The position numbers were made by a program, and so were the translations under genes. A DNA stretch of 64,000 bases from Pseudolabrys sp. (GTDB lineage: Bacteria > Pseudomonadota > Alphaproteobacteria > Rhizobiales > Xanthobacteraceae): the NCBI GenBank assembly GCA_017849615.1, contig JAFIGS010000031.1, forward strand, positions 53,640-117,639. The letters are read 5' to 3'. Shown in pieces: positions 8,965 through 19,668 of the stretch (positions within the stretch are counted from its first letter, which is position 1; each line of letters opens with the position of its first letter). The notes beneath the pieces were generated by a model. It worked only from the letters and a program-made list of their open reading frames with translations, made no database searches and had not been told where the DNA came from.

Positions 8965-9590
8965 ATGCCGGTCACCCTGCTCGATATCCTGCTTCTGGTC
9001 GTAATGCTGATCTCGGGGCTGCTCGCGATGATCCGCGGGTTCATGCGCGAGGTCCTCTCAATCGCCGCCTGGGCCATCGCCGCGCTGGTCACGCTCTACA
9101 CCTTTTCGAAGGTGCTGCCGATCACCCAAGGCTATATCTCGAGCACGTCGGTGGCGACCGCGGTCACCATCGGCGCCATCTTCATCGCAACCCTGCTCAT
9201 CGTCTCCATCATAACGGTACGCATTTCCGACATGGTGCTCGACAGCCGGGTCGGCGCGCTCGATCGCACGCTCGGTTTCCTGTTCGGATTGGGCCGCGGT
9301 TTGCTCATTGTGGTGGTCGCGTACCTGTTTTTCGACTGGCTGGTGCCCGATCGCAGCCAGCCGGCCTGGATCAGCGGCGCCAAGTCGAAAGTCGTCCTCA
9401 AGAGCACGGGGGATTGGCTCAAGGGCATGTTGCCGGATGACCCTGAAAGCACCATCTTACAAAAGCTGAAGCGGCCGAAACCGGCCGAAGAAGGGGCTCC
9501 CGAAGGCACGCCGGAACGCCGTTCGGAACTCGGCTCGACCTTGCGTGTGGCTGCGGCATGGCAGCACGACCTCAAACTGGGAACCCGGTG

Positions 9591-9591
<1 letters not shown>
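8965..9591 (+). CDS. cvpA: CvpA family membrane protein
   Basis: Inner-membrane protein of the colicin V production family, 208 residues, typically found directly before purF. Four hydrophobic segments are visible (about residues 5-25, 30-48, 65-88 and 105-125) with the family motif MIRGFMREVLSIAAW near residue 22. The C terminus is a soluble Pro/Glu-rich tail. The ATG at 8965 starts the hydrophobic domain; upstream in-frame sequence lacks family features. Its stop TGA overlaps the purF ATG by one base (TGATG), which implies translational coupling. Confidence 0.88.
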
Positions 9592-11090
<1,499 letters not shown>

Positions 11091-11107
11091 CCGACTTGAC
11101 CTGTGCG

Positions 11108-11212
11108 GCTCCTCATGGTGAGGAGCGCTCCGAAGGAGCGCGTCTTGAACCATGAGGCCTCCTCCTTCGAGACGGCCGCGTCCCGCGGCCTCCTCAGGAT
11201 GAGGTTCGACGG
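11108..11212. repeat. intergenic palindrome, 'CCTCATGGTGAGGAGC' family
   Basis: CCTCATGGTGAGGAGCGC, an arm-and-loop GCTCCGAAGGAGC, and GAACCATGAGG form a nested palindrome. A second palindromic unit follows (GGCCGCG...CGCGGCC, CCTCAGGATGAGG). A related copy lies at 18801-18860, and a fragment with a similar opening at about 63711. This copy fills the gap between purF and the next gene almost completely. Confidence 0.65.
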
Positions 11213-11959
11213 ATGAATGCGCCCAAACCCCTTTCCGACAGGATCGCTCTCGTCACCGGCGCCTCGCGCGGCATCGGCGCGGCGGTCGCGCTCGAGCTGG
11301 CTCAGGCCGGCGCGCATGTGATTGCGGTCGCGCGCACCGTCGGCGGGCTCGAAGAGCTTGATGACAAGATCAAGGCCGCCGGCGGCACCGCGACGCTCGT
11401 GCCGCTCGATATCAAGGACATGGACGGCATCGCGCGGCTCGCGCTCGCCCTCAACGATCGTTATGGCCGCCTCGATGTGATGATCGGCAATGCCGGCATT
11501 CTCGGCGTGCTGTCGCCGCTCGCGCATGTCGAGCCCAAGGACTTCGACAGCATCTTCGCCGTCAACATGAAGGCGAACTGGCAACTGATCCGCACCATGG
11601 ATCCGCTGCTGCGCGCAGCGCCAGCAGGCCGCGCGGTGTTCGTCACCTCCGGCCTGTCCTGGGCCGGACGCGCCTACACCGGCCTCTATGGCGCCAGCAA
11701 AGCCGCGCTCGATGCGATGGCCCGCAGCTACGCCGCCGAAACGGCGACGACAAATGTCCGCGTCAATCTGTTCAGCCCGGGCGCGACACGCACGCGCATG
11801 CATGCCTCAGGCTGGCCGGGCGTCGATCCCGATACGCTGCCGTCGCCGGAAGACGTGGCGAAAACGATCCTGCCGCTATGCCTCCCCGCATGCGCGGACA
11901 GCGGCAAGGTCTACGATTATCGCGCCGGGAAACTTCTGGCGTTCAGGGCGCCGGAATAG
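11213..11959 (+). CDS. SDR family NAD(P)-dependent oxidoreductase
   Basis: Classical short-chain dehydrogenase/reductase, 248 residues. The cofactor motif TGASRGIGAAV is near residue 15, GNAGILG replaces the usual NNAG strand motif near residue 91, and the active site has Ser in VTSGLSW with YGASK near residue 159. The substrate is unknown. In rhizobial genomes an SDR commonly follows purF, so the link is conserved, although here a repeat element of about 100 bases separates them. The ATG at 11213 directly follows that repeat. Confidence 0.88.
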   Translation: MNAPKPLSDRIALVTGASRGIGAAVALELAQAGAHVIAVARTVGGLEELDDKIKAAGGTATLVPLDIKDMDGIARLALALNDRYGRLDVMIGNAGILGVLSPLAHVEPKDFDSIFAVNMKANWQLIRTMDPLLRAAPAGRAVFVTSGLSWAGRAYTGLYGASKAALDAMARSYAAETATTNVRVNLFSPGATRTRMHASGWPGVDPDTLPSPEDVAKTILPLCLPACADSGKVYDYRAGKLLAFRAPE

Positions 11960-12000
11960 CTCTCTGCGCACGCCTTTGGCGTGCCACGGGGTGGCGAAAG

Positions 12001-13362
12001 CTAGTGCTTCCGCCGCGCCTTGCCCTCATAGGGGTTGGCCTTCTCGCGCAGCATCAGCCTGATCGGCGTGCCAGGCAGTTCGAACGCCTCGCGCAATGAA
12101 TTGACCAGATAACGCTTGTAGGCGTCGGGCACCGCATCGGCGCGGGTGCAGAACACGACGAAAGTCGGCGGCCGCGACGTCACCTGCGTGATGTAATTGA
12201 GCCGCAGCCGGCGCCCCGACACGGCCGGCGGCGGATGCGCGGACGTCGCGTCCTCGAACCAGCGATTGAGCGCGCTCGTCGAGATGCGTCGGTTCCAGAC
12301 CTCATACGCGTCGATGATGGCCTGCATCAGGCGATCCAGCCCCTCGCCGGTCAGCGCCGACACCGCCACCAGCGGCACGTCGGGCAACTGCATCAGCTTC
12401 TCGCGGGCTTTCTCGCGCAGCTTCGAAATGTCGCCGGGGTTGCGGTCCTTGAGATCCCACTTGTTGATCCCGATCACCACCGCGCGGCCTTCGCTCTCGA
12501 TCAAATCGGCGATCTTCTGGTCCTGTTCCTCGAAGGCGTTGTCGACGTCGAGCAGCACGACGACGACCTCGGCGAAGCGCACGGCGTTGAGCGTCTCGCC
12601 GACCGACAGCTTCTCGATCTTCTCGTCGATGCGCGAGCGGCGGCGCAGACCCGCGGTGTCATGCAGGCGGAAGTGATGGCCGTGCCATTCGAGATCGACC
12701 GCGATGGAATCGCGCGTCGTGCCCGCTTCCGGCGAGGTCAGCAGGCGCTCCTCGCCGATCAGTCGATTGATGAGCGTCGATTTGCCGGCATTGGGGCGGC
12801 CGACAATGGCGACGCGGATCGGATGCGGGCCATCGTCATCGGCCCTCTCGATCGCTTCCGCCGTCTTCTCCGGCAGGGCCTCACGCAGGGCGTCGTAGAG
12901 ATCGGGCAGTCCCTCATTGTGCTCGGCCGACAGCGGGATCGGCTCGCCGAGGCCCAGCGAGTAAGCTTCCAGCCGCCCGGACTCGCCGGCACGGCCTTCC
13001 ATCTTGTTGACGACCAGCACCGCCGGCTTGCCGGATTTGCGCACCAGCGAGGCGAAGGCGCGATCGTCCGGCAGCACGCCGGCCCGCGCATCCATGACGA
13101 AAAACACCGCGTCGGCCTGCTCGATCGCCGTTTCGGTCTGCGCCCGCATGCGGCCGGGCAAGGTTTCCGCCCCGGCCTGCTCGAAGCCGGCGGTGTCGAT
13201 CACGGTGAAGTCGAGATCGCCAAGACGCGCCTCGCCCTCGCGGCGGTCGCGTGTCACGCCGGGCTGGTCATCGACCAGCGCGACGCGGCGGCCGACCAGC
13301 CGGTTGAACAGGGTCGATTTGCCGACATTGGGCCGGCCGACAATAGCGACGGTGAAGCTCAT
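12001..13362 (-). CDS. der: ribosome biogenesis GTPase Der (EngA)
   Basis: Essential GTPase with two tandem G domains, needed for 50S subunit maturation. G domain 1 has [14 protein letters not shown] at residues 8-21 with DTAGFEQ and NKMEG. G domain 2 has [14 protein letters not shown] near residue 188 with [11 protein letters not shown] and NKWDLKD. The C-terminal KH-like domain ends in a basic tail (GKARRKH). Length 453 is typical. It is the last gene of a minus-strand group in the order TPR membrane protein, lipoprotein, der. Confidence 0.97.
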   Translation of the reverse strand: MSFTVAIVGRPNVGKSTLFNRLVGRRVALVDDQPGVTRDRREGEARLGDLDFTVIDTAGFEQAGAETLPGRMRAQTETAIEQADAVFFVMDARAGVLPDDRAFASLVRKSGKPAVLVVNKMEGRAGESGRLEAYSLGLGEPIPLSAEHNEGLPDLYDALREALPEKTAEAIERADDDGPHPIRVAIVGRPNAGKSTLINRLIGEERLLTSPEAGTTRDSIAVDLEWHGHHFRLHDTAGLRRRSRIDEKIEKLSVGETLNAVRFAEVVVVLLDVDNAFEEQDQKIADLIESEGRAVVIGINKWDLKDRNPGDISKLREKAREKLMQLPDVPLVAVSALTGEGLDRLMQAIIDAYEVWNRRISTSALNRWFEDATSAHPPPAVSGRRLRLNYITQVTSRPPTFVVFCTRADAVPDAYKRYLVNSLREAFELPGTPIRLMLREKANPYEGKARRKH

Positions 13363-13415
13363 GATATGCCGTTTCGCGCCTTCGCGCGGTCCTCAAAAAC
13401 CGGACCTGCGCAATA

Positions 13416-13913
13416 CTAGCGCTGGAACGTACCGGAGGGCTGCGGCGCTGGCCATCCGGAGGGGCTCGACGACGTGCCTTGCTGCGCCGGCCAGCCGGAG
13501 GACGGAGCCTGTTGCTGGGTCGTCTGCGGCGCGGGGGCCTCCTGCGACTGCACGGGGGCGACGGGCGCCGCAGCGGCAGCCGGCGGCTTCGGCGCCGTGC
13601 GCCGGACGGTGCGCGGTTTCGGCTTCGCCGGCTGTCGCGTCGGCGCGGCCTGTTGCGGCGCAGCCTCGACAGGGACCGCAGGCGCGGCTTCAGCGGCGGG
13701 CTGCTGCGCGCCCATGCGGTACTCCGGCGGAATGCCCTGGCTCACACCCGGCACGCCTTCCGGGAACAGGTCCCGGCGCTCACCCGGCAGCTTCTTCTTC
13801 TCGTTCAGCCCGAAGATGTCGAGGCTGTCCGGATCGAAATTGGCGCAGCCGGACAATGCCGGCGCGGCCAGCACCAGCAGAGACAACAACGCGATGCGGG
13901 GCATGCGGCGCAT
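13416..13913 (-). CDS. small Pro/Ala/Gln-rich lipoprotein in the position of bamB
   Basis: 165 residues from the ATG at 13913. A short basic start and the hydrophobic stretch IALLSLLVLAAPALSGC end in a lipobox (LSGC), so it should be lipid-anchored. A conserved-looking segment follows (SLDIFGLNEKKKLPGERR, then FPEGVPGVSQGIPPEY), and the rest is low-complexity Pro/Ala/Gln with short basic patches. No beta-propeller is present. In E. coli the order yfgM-bamB-der places the BamB lipoprotein here, so this may be a shortened or unrelated occupant of that slot. An alternative start is the TTG at 13925, overlapping the upstream stop. Function unknown. Confidence 0.75.
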   Translation of the reverse strand: MRRMPRIALLSLLVLAAPALSGCANFDPDSLDIFGLNEKKKLPGERRDLFPEGVPGVSQGIPPEYRMGAQQPAAEAAPAVPVEAAPQQAAPTRQPAKPKPRTVRRTAPKPPAAAAAPVAPVQSQEAPAPQTTQQQAPSSGWPAQQGTSSSPSGWPAPQPSGTFQR

Positions 13914-13921
13914 CAGTATCT

Positions 13922-14617
13922 TCAACCTTTCTTGTCGGCGGCCGGCTTGCCGGTGACAGCCTTACCTTCGCCGGCAATCAGCGCCGACAGAACCTCGACG
14001 CGCTGGCGCGAGCCCGGCGGCGTTTCGTTATCGGCGGAGATCATGTCGATATAACGCTTGGCCTCGGCGGCATCGTTGCCGCGGAAGGCCGAGAGCGCCA
14101 GCAGTTCGCGGGCGGTGTGACGATAGGGCCGCCCCGCCGCCGAGATCGGCTCGAGACGCGCGCGCAGATCGGCAAAGGGAGCGGTGTCCACCATGAGGAG
14201 CCCGGCGCGCAGCGCGGCGAGATCCTGCCACACGGGGCCGAGCGAGCCGTCTGCTGCAATGACACCGTAGGCTTTTACGGCTTCGTCCGGCTTATCGGGA
14301 TTGGCCTGCGCCAGCTCGGCCGCGGCGCGCAGGCGCGCCAGCGCGGCATAGCCCTTCGGCGCCTCGCCGATCACCTTGGCGAAGGCCTTTTCGGCCTCGG
14401 CGTGCTTGCCTTCCTCGCTCAGGACCACGGCTTCCTCGAAAGCCGCTCCGGCGGTCGCGGCCTTCTGGCCGACGTAAAACTCATAGGCGCGCCAGCCGCC
14501 AATGCCGGCGACGATGAGGACGGCCACGGCGATGATGAAAATGCTGTAGCGGTCCCAGAACGCTTTGAGGCGCTCGCGCCGGACTTCCTCGTCGACTTCG
14601 TTGAAAATATCGGCCAC
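13922..14617 (-). CDS. YfgM-like TPR membrane protein
   Basis: 231 residues. The GTG at 14617 is preferred because GGGGAG lies 6 bases upstream; an ATG at 14650 would add 11 unlikely residues. An N-terminal cytoplasmic segment (ADIFNEVDEEVRRERLKAFW) precedes one membrane helix near residues 25-42 and then a periplasmic alpha-helical TPR-like domain. The N-terminal pattern and the position before der match the YfgM family (TPR_21), a SecYEG-associated periplasmic chaperone component in E. coli. Its stop is 8 bases before the lipoprotein start, so the three genes probably form an operon. Confidence 0.85.
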   Translation of the reverse strand: MADIFNEVDEEVRRERLKAFWDRYSIFIIAVAVLIVAGIGGWRAYEFYVGQKAATAGAAFEEAVVLSEEGKHAEAEKAFAKVIGEAPKGYAALARLRAAAELAQANPDKPDEAVKAYGVIAADGSLGPVWQDLAALRAGLLMVDTAPFADLRARLEPISAAGRPYRHTARELLALSAFRGNDAAEAKRYIDMISADNETPPGSRQRVEVLSALIAGEGKAVTGKPAADKKG

Positions 14618-14765
14618 GAATGGCTCCCCGCGCCTGCAATACCCGTCCACCCCGGTCCGGGTGGCAGCGGCGTAACCTAGCGGTATGGCGGCCGCAAGGC
14701 AAAAAACGCCGCGGACAACCGTTGAAATTCAGGGGGTTAGGCGTTTCAGCCCCTCCTGAAGGCAG

Positions 14766-14855
14766 TAGCCCGGATGGAGCGGAGCGAAATCCGGGAGCGC
14801 CTCCCGGGTTACGCTGGGCTTCACCCGGGCTACGCGCGCTACAGGCCCGCGTAGC
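14766..14855. repeat. intergenic palindrome, 'GTAGCCCGGATG' family
   Basis: GTAGCCCGGATGGAGCGGAG...ATCCGGG forms one hairpin and CCCGGGTTACGC...ACCCGGGCTACGCG another. A degenerate relative is at about 37318-37360 (GCGTGGGTGGAACGAAGCGC...CCCGGG). It lies between panB and the TPR protein gene. Confidence 0.6.
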
Positions 14856-14856
14856 C

Positions 14857-15678
14857 CTACTTCTTCTTCATCGGATAGGTGTGTTCCGGCGCCGGGAAGG
14901 TCCGGGCCCTCACCTCGGCGGCATAATCGGCCATGGCCTTCTCGATGCCGGGCCCGAGGTCGCCGAAGCGCTTGACGAATTTCGGCACCCGCGGCGTCAG
15001 GCCCAGCATGTCCTCCATGACCAGCACCTGGCCGTCGCAGGTGACCGACGCGCCGATGCCGATGGTGGGGATCGCGACCGCCTTGGTGATCTTGGCCGCC
15101 AGCGGCTCGGCGATCGCTTCCAGCACCACCGAGAACGCGCCGGCCTCGGCGACGGCCAACGCGTCGTGCTCGATCGGCGTCCAGTCGCCCTCGTCGCGGC
15201 CCTGCGCGCGGAACGAGCCGATGGTGTTGATCGACTGCGGTGTCAGCCCGACATGGGCCATGACCGGCACGCCGCGCTCGACCAGAAAGCGGATCGTCTC
15301 CGCCATGCGCGCGCCGCCTTCCATCTTGATGGCGCCGCAGCCGGTTTCCTTCATCACGCGCGCCGCGCTCATGAAGGCCTGCTCCTTGGAGGCCTCATAG
15401 GAGCCGAACGGCATGTCGACCACGACGAGCGAACGCGCCGAGCCGCGCATCACGGCGTGGCCTTGCAGGATCATCATGTCGAGGGTCACCGGCACGGTGG
15501 TCTCGAGCCCGTGCATCACCATGCCGAGCGAGTCGCCGACCAGAATGATGTCGCAGTACTTGTCCGCGAGCCGCGCCGTATGCGCGTGATACGACGTCAG
15601 CATCACGATGGGCTCGCCGCCCTTGCGCGCGCGGATATCCGGCGCGGTGAAGCGCTTGATCTGTTCCTGAACCGACAC
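14857..15678 (-). CDS. panB: 3-methyl-2-oxobutanoate hydroxymethyltransferase
   Basis: Ketopantoate synthesis from alpha-ketoisovalerate and methylene-tetrahydrofolate, the first committed step to pantothenate and CoA. The family segments [14 protein letters not shown] (near residue 26), [11 protein letters not shown] (near 46), the [20 protein letters not shown] run and [20 protein letters not shown] are all present. Length 273 is normal. The start is a GTG at 15678 with GGGAG 7 bases upstream. No panC or panD is in the window. The NnrU-like gene lies 34 bases upstream in the same direction. Confidence 0.96.
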   Translation of the reverse strand: MSVQEQIKRFTAPDIRARKGGEPIVMLTSYHAHTARLADKYCDIILVGDSLGMVMHGLETTVPVTLDMMILQGHAVMRGSARSLVVVDMPFGSYEASKEQAFMSAARVMKETGCGAIKMEGGARMAETIRFLVERGVPVMAHVGLTPQSINTIGSFRAQGRDEGDWTPIEHDALAVAEAGAFSVVLEAIAEPLAAKITKAVAIPTIGIGASVTCDGQVLVMEDMLGLTPRVPKFVKRFGDLGPGIEKAMADYAAEVRARTFPAPEHTYPMKKK

Positions 15679-15712
15679 TTTTAGTCTCCCGGGCAGTTAT
15701 CGCGTAAAGGCT

Positions 15713-16294
15713 CTATCTAGTGAAGACCGGCACGCCGATGACGTACGGATGGAAATAAAGGGCGAGCACGACATAGAGCGCGAGACCGACGGCAACGACG
15801 ATGGCATCGTTGAGATAGCCCGACGGCGTGGTGCCGGGGCCGTTGTCGCCGCGCTTCTTGGCCGCGATGCGCGCCATGACGCCCCACGCGAGAAACGAGC
15901 CGAACAGCAGGATCGAGCCGAGATCACCATTGGCGAGGAGATGCGCCAGCGCCCAGGTCTTGACCGCGGTCAGCATCGGGTGCTTGAGCCGCGTCTTGAT
16001 ATGGCTCGGAATGTAGGTGGCGATGGCGAACACCGTCGCGAACAGCATCAAGGTCGCCGCGATGTGCCGCATGAAGACCGGGGGATGCCAGACATCAATC
16101 CAGCCGGTGGCGCGGTAATGCGCGAAGCCCCAGACGATCAGCGCCAGCCCGGCCAGCGACACGATCGAGAAGGCGATGCGATAGCCACCGGTGCCGAGGC
16201 GTTCAATCGCGGCGGCGCGCGCCTCGCGCCGGGTCACGAACAGATGCGAGGCGTGAAATACAGCCAGCCCGGCAATGAGGACAATGAGGCCCAT
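15713..16294 (-). CDS. NnrU family membrane protein
   Basis: About 193 residues with five to six hydrophobic helices. The N-terminal HASHLF and central HPMLTAVKTWALAHLLANGDLGS are NnrU family hallmarks (the latter shared with the distantly related isoprenylcysteine methyltransferase-like fold). The family is linked to nitric oxide/nitrite metabolism in some organisms and is close to 15-cis-zeta-carotene isomerase, but no denitrification or carotenoid genes are here, so the role is open. The ATG at 16294 is preferred to the GTG at 16303. It may be co-transcribed with panB. Confidence 0.85.
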   Translation of the reverse strand: MGLIVLIAGLAVFHASHLFVTRREARAAAIERLGTGGYRIAFSIVSLAGLALIVWGFAHYRATGWIDVWHPPVFMRHIAATLMLFATVFAIATYIPSHIKTRLKHPMLTAVKTWALAHLLANGDLGSILLFGSFLAWGVMARIAAKKRGDNGPGTTPSGYLNDAIVVAVGLALYVVLALYFHPYVIGVPVFTR

Positions 16295-16420
16295 CGTTTC
16301 CACCCGCTAACCGTCGCGATTTGTCGTGCGCCGTTGACGCCGCTATTGGCGGCGCAGTAGAGGCGATGACAGCTTCCAATGCAAGCCGTTTGCCGCACTG
16401 CAACCGCCGGAAATCCACCA

Positions 16421-17803
16421 ATGTCCGCAACGCCTTCCATCACCGAACCGTCTCGCCGGACGCCCGTGGTCGGGGAGTACGATGTCGTGGTGCTCGGCGG
16501 CGGTCCCGCCGGCATCGCCGCCGCCGCCGTCGCCGGCCAGCACGGCCGCCGCGTGCTGCTCATCGAGCGCTACGGCTTTCTCGGCGGCATGGGCACCGCC
16601 GCCGGGGTCACCAATTTCTGTGGCCTGCACGCCAATGTGCATGGCGACATCCGCCAGGTCGTGCACGGCGTCGCCGACGACCTTCTCGCGCGCATCGACC
16701 GGCTCGGCGGCCTCAACGCGCCGCACGTCGTGTTCGGCAAGATCGCGGCGCAGGCCTATGACACCGCGGCGTTCAAATGCGCGGCGGACGATCTCCTGCT
16801 CTCGCACAAGGTCGATATCCGGTTTCACACACTCGCTGTCGGCGTCGTGATGGCGAGCCGGACGCGCATCAAGGCGCTGCTGATCGAGGACAAGTCCGGC
16901 CGCGGCGCCGTGCTGGCGCGCACCTTCATCGACTGCTCGGGCGACGGCGACCTCGCCGTTTTCGCCGGCGCGGCGTTCGAGAAGGGAGACGAGCACGGCA
17001 ATACGCTCTACCCGACCATGATGTTCCGCGTGAACAATGTCGATGCAGCGGCGGCGGGCGAAGCCTGGCGCAGTATTCCGGCGCTGATGGACGAAGCCGA
17101 GAAGCGCGGCGTCAAATTCCCGCGCAAGGGCGCCATCGTGCGACCGATGAAGCACACAGCCGAATGGCGCGTGAACGTCACGCAGGTCAAGAACGCCTCG
17201 GGCCGCGCCGTCGATGCGACCGACGCCGTCGAACTGTCCGGCGGCGAGATCGAGGGCCGCAGGCAGGCCATCGAATTCTTCGAATTCCTGCGGTGCGAGG
17301 CTCCCGGCTTCGCCGATGCCTATGTCGTCGATATTCCGCCGCAGCTCGGCGTGCGCGAAACGCGGCGCATCAATGGCCGCTATCAGCTCACGGCCGACGA
17401 CGTGCTGACCTGCGCCTCATTCGACGACACCATCGGCGTCAATGGCTGGCCGATCGAGAACCATGCCGCGGGCGACGTCATCTGGCGCTGGCCCGAGCCC
17501 GGCTCGCGCGGCTTCAACCACCTGCCCTTCCGCATGCTGGTGCCGGTCGATACGCAGGGCCGCGCCATCGACAATCTCGCGGTTGCGGGCCGCTGCGCCT
17601 CCATGACCCATGAGGGCCAGTCAGCGGCGCGCGTGTCCGGCGGCTGTTTCGTCATGGGTCAGGCCGCCGGCACCGCCGCCCATCTTGCCCTTGCCGGCAC
17701 TGCCGATATTGCCGGCTCTGCCAATATTGCCGATATTGCCGTCACGACTTTGCAGGAAGTCCTCAAGCGCGACGGCGTCTATCTCGGCCGCGACGTCGCT
17801 TGA
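16421..17803 (+). CDS. FAD-dependent oxidoreductase (FAD_oxidored type)
   Basis: Flavoprotein of about 460 residues. A dinucleotide-binding motif, VVLGGGPAGIAAAAVAG, lies near residue 24, followed by LIERYGFLGGMGTAAGV, which is characteristic of the FAD_oxidored (PF12831-like) group. A C-terminal FAD contact region (NLAVAGRCASMTHEGQSAAR) is near residue 390. The substrate is unknown. The gene 23 bases downstream encodes a Bug-type carboxylate-binding protein, so an imported organic acid is a reasonable but unproven substrate. The tail contains runs of Ala/Ile/Asp repeats (GTADIAGSANIADIA). The start at 16421 avoids a 14-residue extension without features. Confidence 0.85.
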   Translation: MSATPSITEPSRRTPVVGEYDVVVLGGGPAGIAAAAVAGQHGRRVLLIERYGFLGGMGTAAGVTNFCGLHANVHGDIRQVVHGVADDLLARIDRLGGLNAPHVVFGKIAAQAYDTAAFKCAADDLLLSHKVDIRFHTLAVGVVMASRTRIKALLIEDKSGRGAVLARTFIDCSGDGDLAVFAGAAFEKGDEHGNTLYPTMMFRVNNVDAAAAGEAWRSIPALMDEAEKRGVKFPRKGAIVRPMKHTAEWRVNVTQVKNASGRAVDATDAVELSGGEIEGRRQAIEFFEFLRCEAPGFADAYVVDIPPQLGVRETRRINGRYQLTADDVLTCASFDDTIGVNGWPIENHAAGDVIWRWPEPGSRGFNHLPFRMLVPVDTQGRAIDNLAVAGRCASMTHEGQSAARVSGGCFVMGQAAGTAAHLALAGTADIAGSANIADIAVTTLQEVLKRDGVYLGRDVA

Positions 17804-17826
17804 TATAAAGAACCGGAGGAGACACG

Positions 17827-18795
17827 ATGCTCAAGAAAATCGCGCTCGGCCTGCTGGCCGTCGCCGCTTTGGCCCTGCCCGCGCAGGCGCAGAGCGCCTG
17901 GCCGCCCAAGAACGTGCGCATCATCGCCCCGTTCGGCGCCGGCTCGACGCCCGACATCGTCGCCCGCCTCATCGCCGAGCAACTCGGCAAGCAGTATCCG
18001 GGCTCGACCTTCATCGTCGAAAACAAGGCCGGCGCGTCCGGCAACACCGGCACCGATGCCGTGGCCAAGGCGACTCCGGATGGCTCGACGATCGGCGTGT
18101 CGATCGGTGGCCCCTTGGCTATCAATACGCTGCTGTTCTCGTCGCTGCCTTACGACCCGAAGAAAGACATCGCCGCGGTGACGCAGCTCATCACGCAGCC
18201 AAGCGTGCTCACGGTGTCGAACGATCTCGGCGTCAATTCGGTGCAGGAACTCGTCGCGCTGATGAAGGCCAACCCCGGCAAGTATAACTTCTCGTCCATC
18301 GGCAACGGCTCGCTGTCGCATCTGGCGATGGAAGCGGTGGCGATCAAGTCCGGCACCAAGGTCGTGCACGTCCCCTACAAGTCTTCTCCGGAAGCGGTGC
18401 TTGCCGTCATCCGCAATGACGCACAGATGGCTTGCCTGCCGGCCATTTCGGTGATGTCGCAGGCCAAGGAAGGCAAGGTGAAGGCGCTCGCTGTCTCGAC
18501 CGCCGAGCGCTCGCCCTACATACCCGACCTGCCGACGCTGAAGGAAAGCGGCATCGACGTCGATGCCGACGCCTGGATGGGCCTGATCGCGCCGGGCGGC
18601 ACGCCCAAGCCGATCGTCGACGCCATCAACAAGGACGTCGTCGCCATCATCAAGCTGCCCGAACTGAAGGACAAGCTGGCTCTGCAGCTCATGGCGCCTG
18701 TCGGCTCGACGCCGGAGGAATTCCGCAAGCGCATCGACGGCGAGATCGAGCGCTGGGCGCCGGTGATCAAGGCCGCGGATGTGAAGGTGAATTGA
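17827..18795 (+). CDS. tripartite tricarboxylate transporter (Bug family) solute-binding protein
   Basis: Periplasmic binding protein of 322 residues with a signal peptide (MLKKIALGLLAVAALALPAQ) and a GGAGGA Shine-Dalgarno. Bug-family segments are present: VRIIAPFGAGSTPDIVARL near residue 35, VENKAGASGNTGTDAVAKA, VPYKSSPEAVLAVI and GLIAPGGTPKPIVDAIN. Such proteins bind carboxylates, but the TctA/TctB-like membrane partners are not nearby, as is common for this expanded family. It shares an operon with the flavoprotein upstream. Confidence 0.92.
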   Translation: MLKKIALGLLAVAALALPAQAQSAWPPKNVRIIAPFGAGSTPDIVARLIAEQLGKQYPGSTFIVENKAGASGNTGTDAVAKATPDGSTIGVSIGGPLAINTLLFSSLPYDPKKDIAAVTQLITQPSVLTVSNDLGVNSVQELVALMKANPGKYNFSSIGNGSLSHLAMEAVAIKSGTKVVHVPYKSSPEAVLAVIRNDAQMACLPAISVMSQAKEGKVKALAVSTAERSPYIPDLPTLKESGIDVDADAWMGLIAPGGTPKPIVDAINKDVVAIIKLPELKDKLALQLMAPVGSTPEEFRKRIDGEIERWAPVIKAADVKVN

Positions 18796-18800
18796 GAAAC

Positions 18801-18858
18801 CCTCATGATGAGGAGCGCGGCCTCCGGGCCGCGCGCCTCGAACCATGAGGCCTCATCT
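18801..18858. repeat. intergenic palindrome, 'CCTCATGATGAGGAGC' family
   Basis: CCTCATGATGAGGAGCGCGGCC ... GGCCGCGCGCCTCGAACCATGAGG: same architecture and nearly the same ends as the copy after purF at 11108-11212. It lies between two convergent genes and could act as a bidirectional terminator, though it has no T run. Confidence 0.6.
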
Positions 18859-19572
18859 TCAACGTTCCGCAATGAGCCGGTAATTCATCTCGATCGCGGG
18901 CGTTGGCCTGCCGTCCGACAACTTCCAATCCGTGAAGCCCGGCATCGGATCGGGATCGCTCGGCAGGCGGAGCGTCCATGACTGCGCCGGCAAGCCGGGC
19001 AGTTCGAGGCTGACGATCCTTCGGCTGGTCTTCCTGGTCAACGTCACGTAAGCAAGGATCACGCGGCGGCCTTCATCGGTGCCATGCCATGACGGGCCGA
19101 GTGCGGGCTCGAGCGTTTGCGAACCCTCTTGTACGCCGATGCGGATGCCCGCCGGGTCAGACGGCAATGGCATGCCGGCCGGCAATTTGAACTGCAGATT
19201 GAGCGTCATGTAGCCCTGAGACAGGTAGGGCGAGCGGATCAGTTCGTACCAGGCCCACCACGCCAGCCCGGCGACAATCGCCACGACGACGATGGCGAAG
19301 GGCCGCGACACCCGCGTGCGCGCTGGCGTCGCCGCGGCGCCGGTCGCCTCGGACGCCGGCGACGCTTCGCGCTGGATGCCGAATTTCACATAGACCAGCA
19401 CCCCGGCGACGAAGCCAGCGACCCCGCCGATCGGCCCGATGTTGAAGAATGCGCCCATGGCGATACCGCCATCGCGGTCCGGTCCCGCCAGCCCGATGAC
19501 CAGCATCGCCAGCGCAAACCAGCCGGCCAAAGCGCCCAGCACGCCCGAAAGAAATCCGATGATGAAGCGCAT
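18859..19572 (-). CDS. membrane protein of unknown function
   Basis: 237 residues. Three hydrophobic helices are visible: residues 1-29, about 40-63, and about 91-110, the last after a Ser/Ala/Thr-rich linker. The remaining C-terminal 125 residues form a soluble, beta-rich looking domain (SQGYMTLNLQFKLPAGMPLP, later LPGLPAQSWTLRLP), probably outside the membrane. I do not recognise a family. It is convergent with the Bug protein gene, and prfC lies downstream of a hairpin on the other side. Confidence 0.65.
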   Translation of the reverse strand: MRFIIGFLSGVLGALAGWFALAMLVIGLAGPDRDGGIAMGAFFNIGPIGGVAGFVAGVLVYVKFGIQREASPASEATGAAATPARTRVSRPFAIVVVAIVAGLAWWAWYELIRSPYLSQGYMTLNLQFKLPAGMPLPSDPAGIRIGVQEGSQTLEPALGPSWHGTDEGRRVILAYVTLTRKTSRRIVSLELPGLPAQSWTLRLPSDPDPMPGFTDWKLSDGRPTPAIEMNYRLIAER

Positions 19573-19635
19573 CGCTGCCCGCCCCGATGATCGGGATATG
19601 AGGCTGAGCTATTGCGCAAGAAAGGGCAAGCGGAC

Positions 19636-19664
19636 TTCCCCTCTCCCCCTGCAAGAGAGGGGAA
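19636..19664. terminator. hairpin between prfC and membrane protein gene
   Basis: A 10-base-pair perfect stem, TTCCCCTCTC with GAGAGGGGAA, around a 9-base loop, just after the prfC stop. There is no T run on either side, so termination strength is uncertain; it may be a small intergenic repeat instead. Confidence 0.4.
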
Positions 19665-19668
19665 AGGG

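Noticed and set aside
18801-18858. Rho-independent terminator between Bug gene and membrane protein gene
   Set aside because: The palindrome has no T run and matches a repeat family, so it is listed as a repeat.
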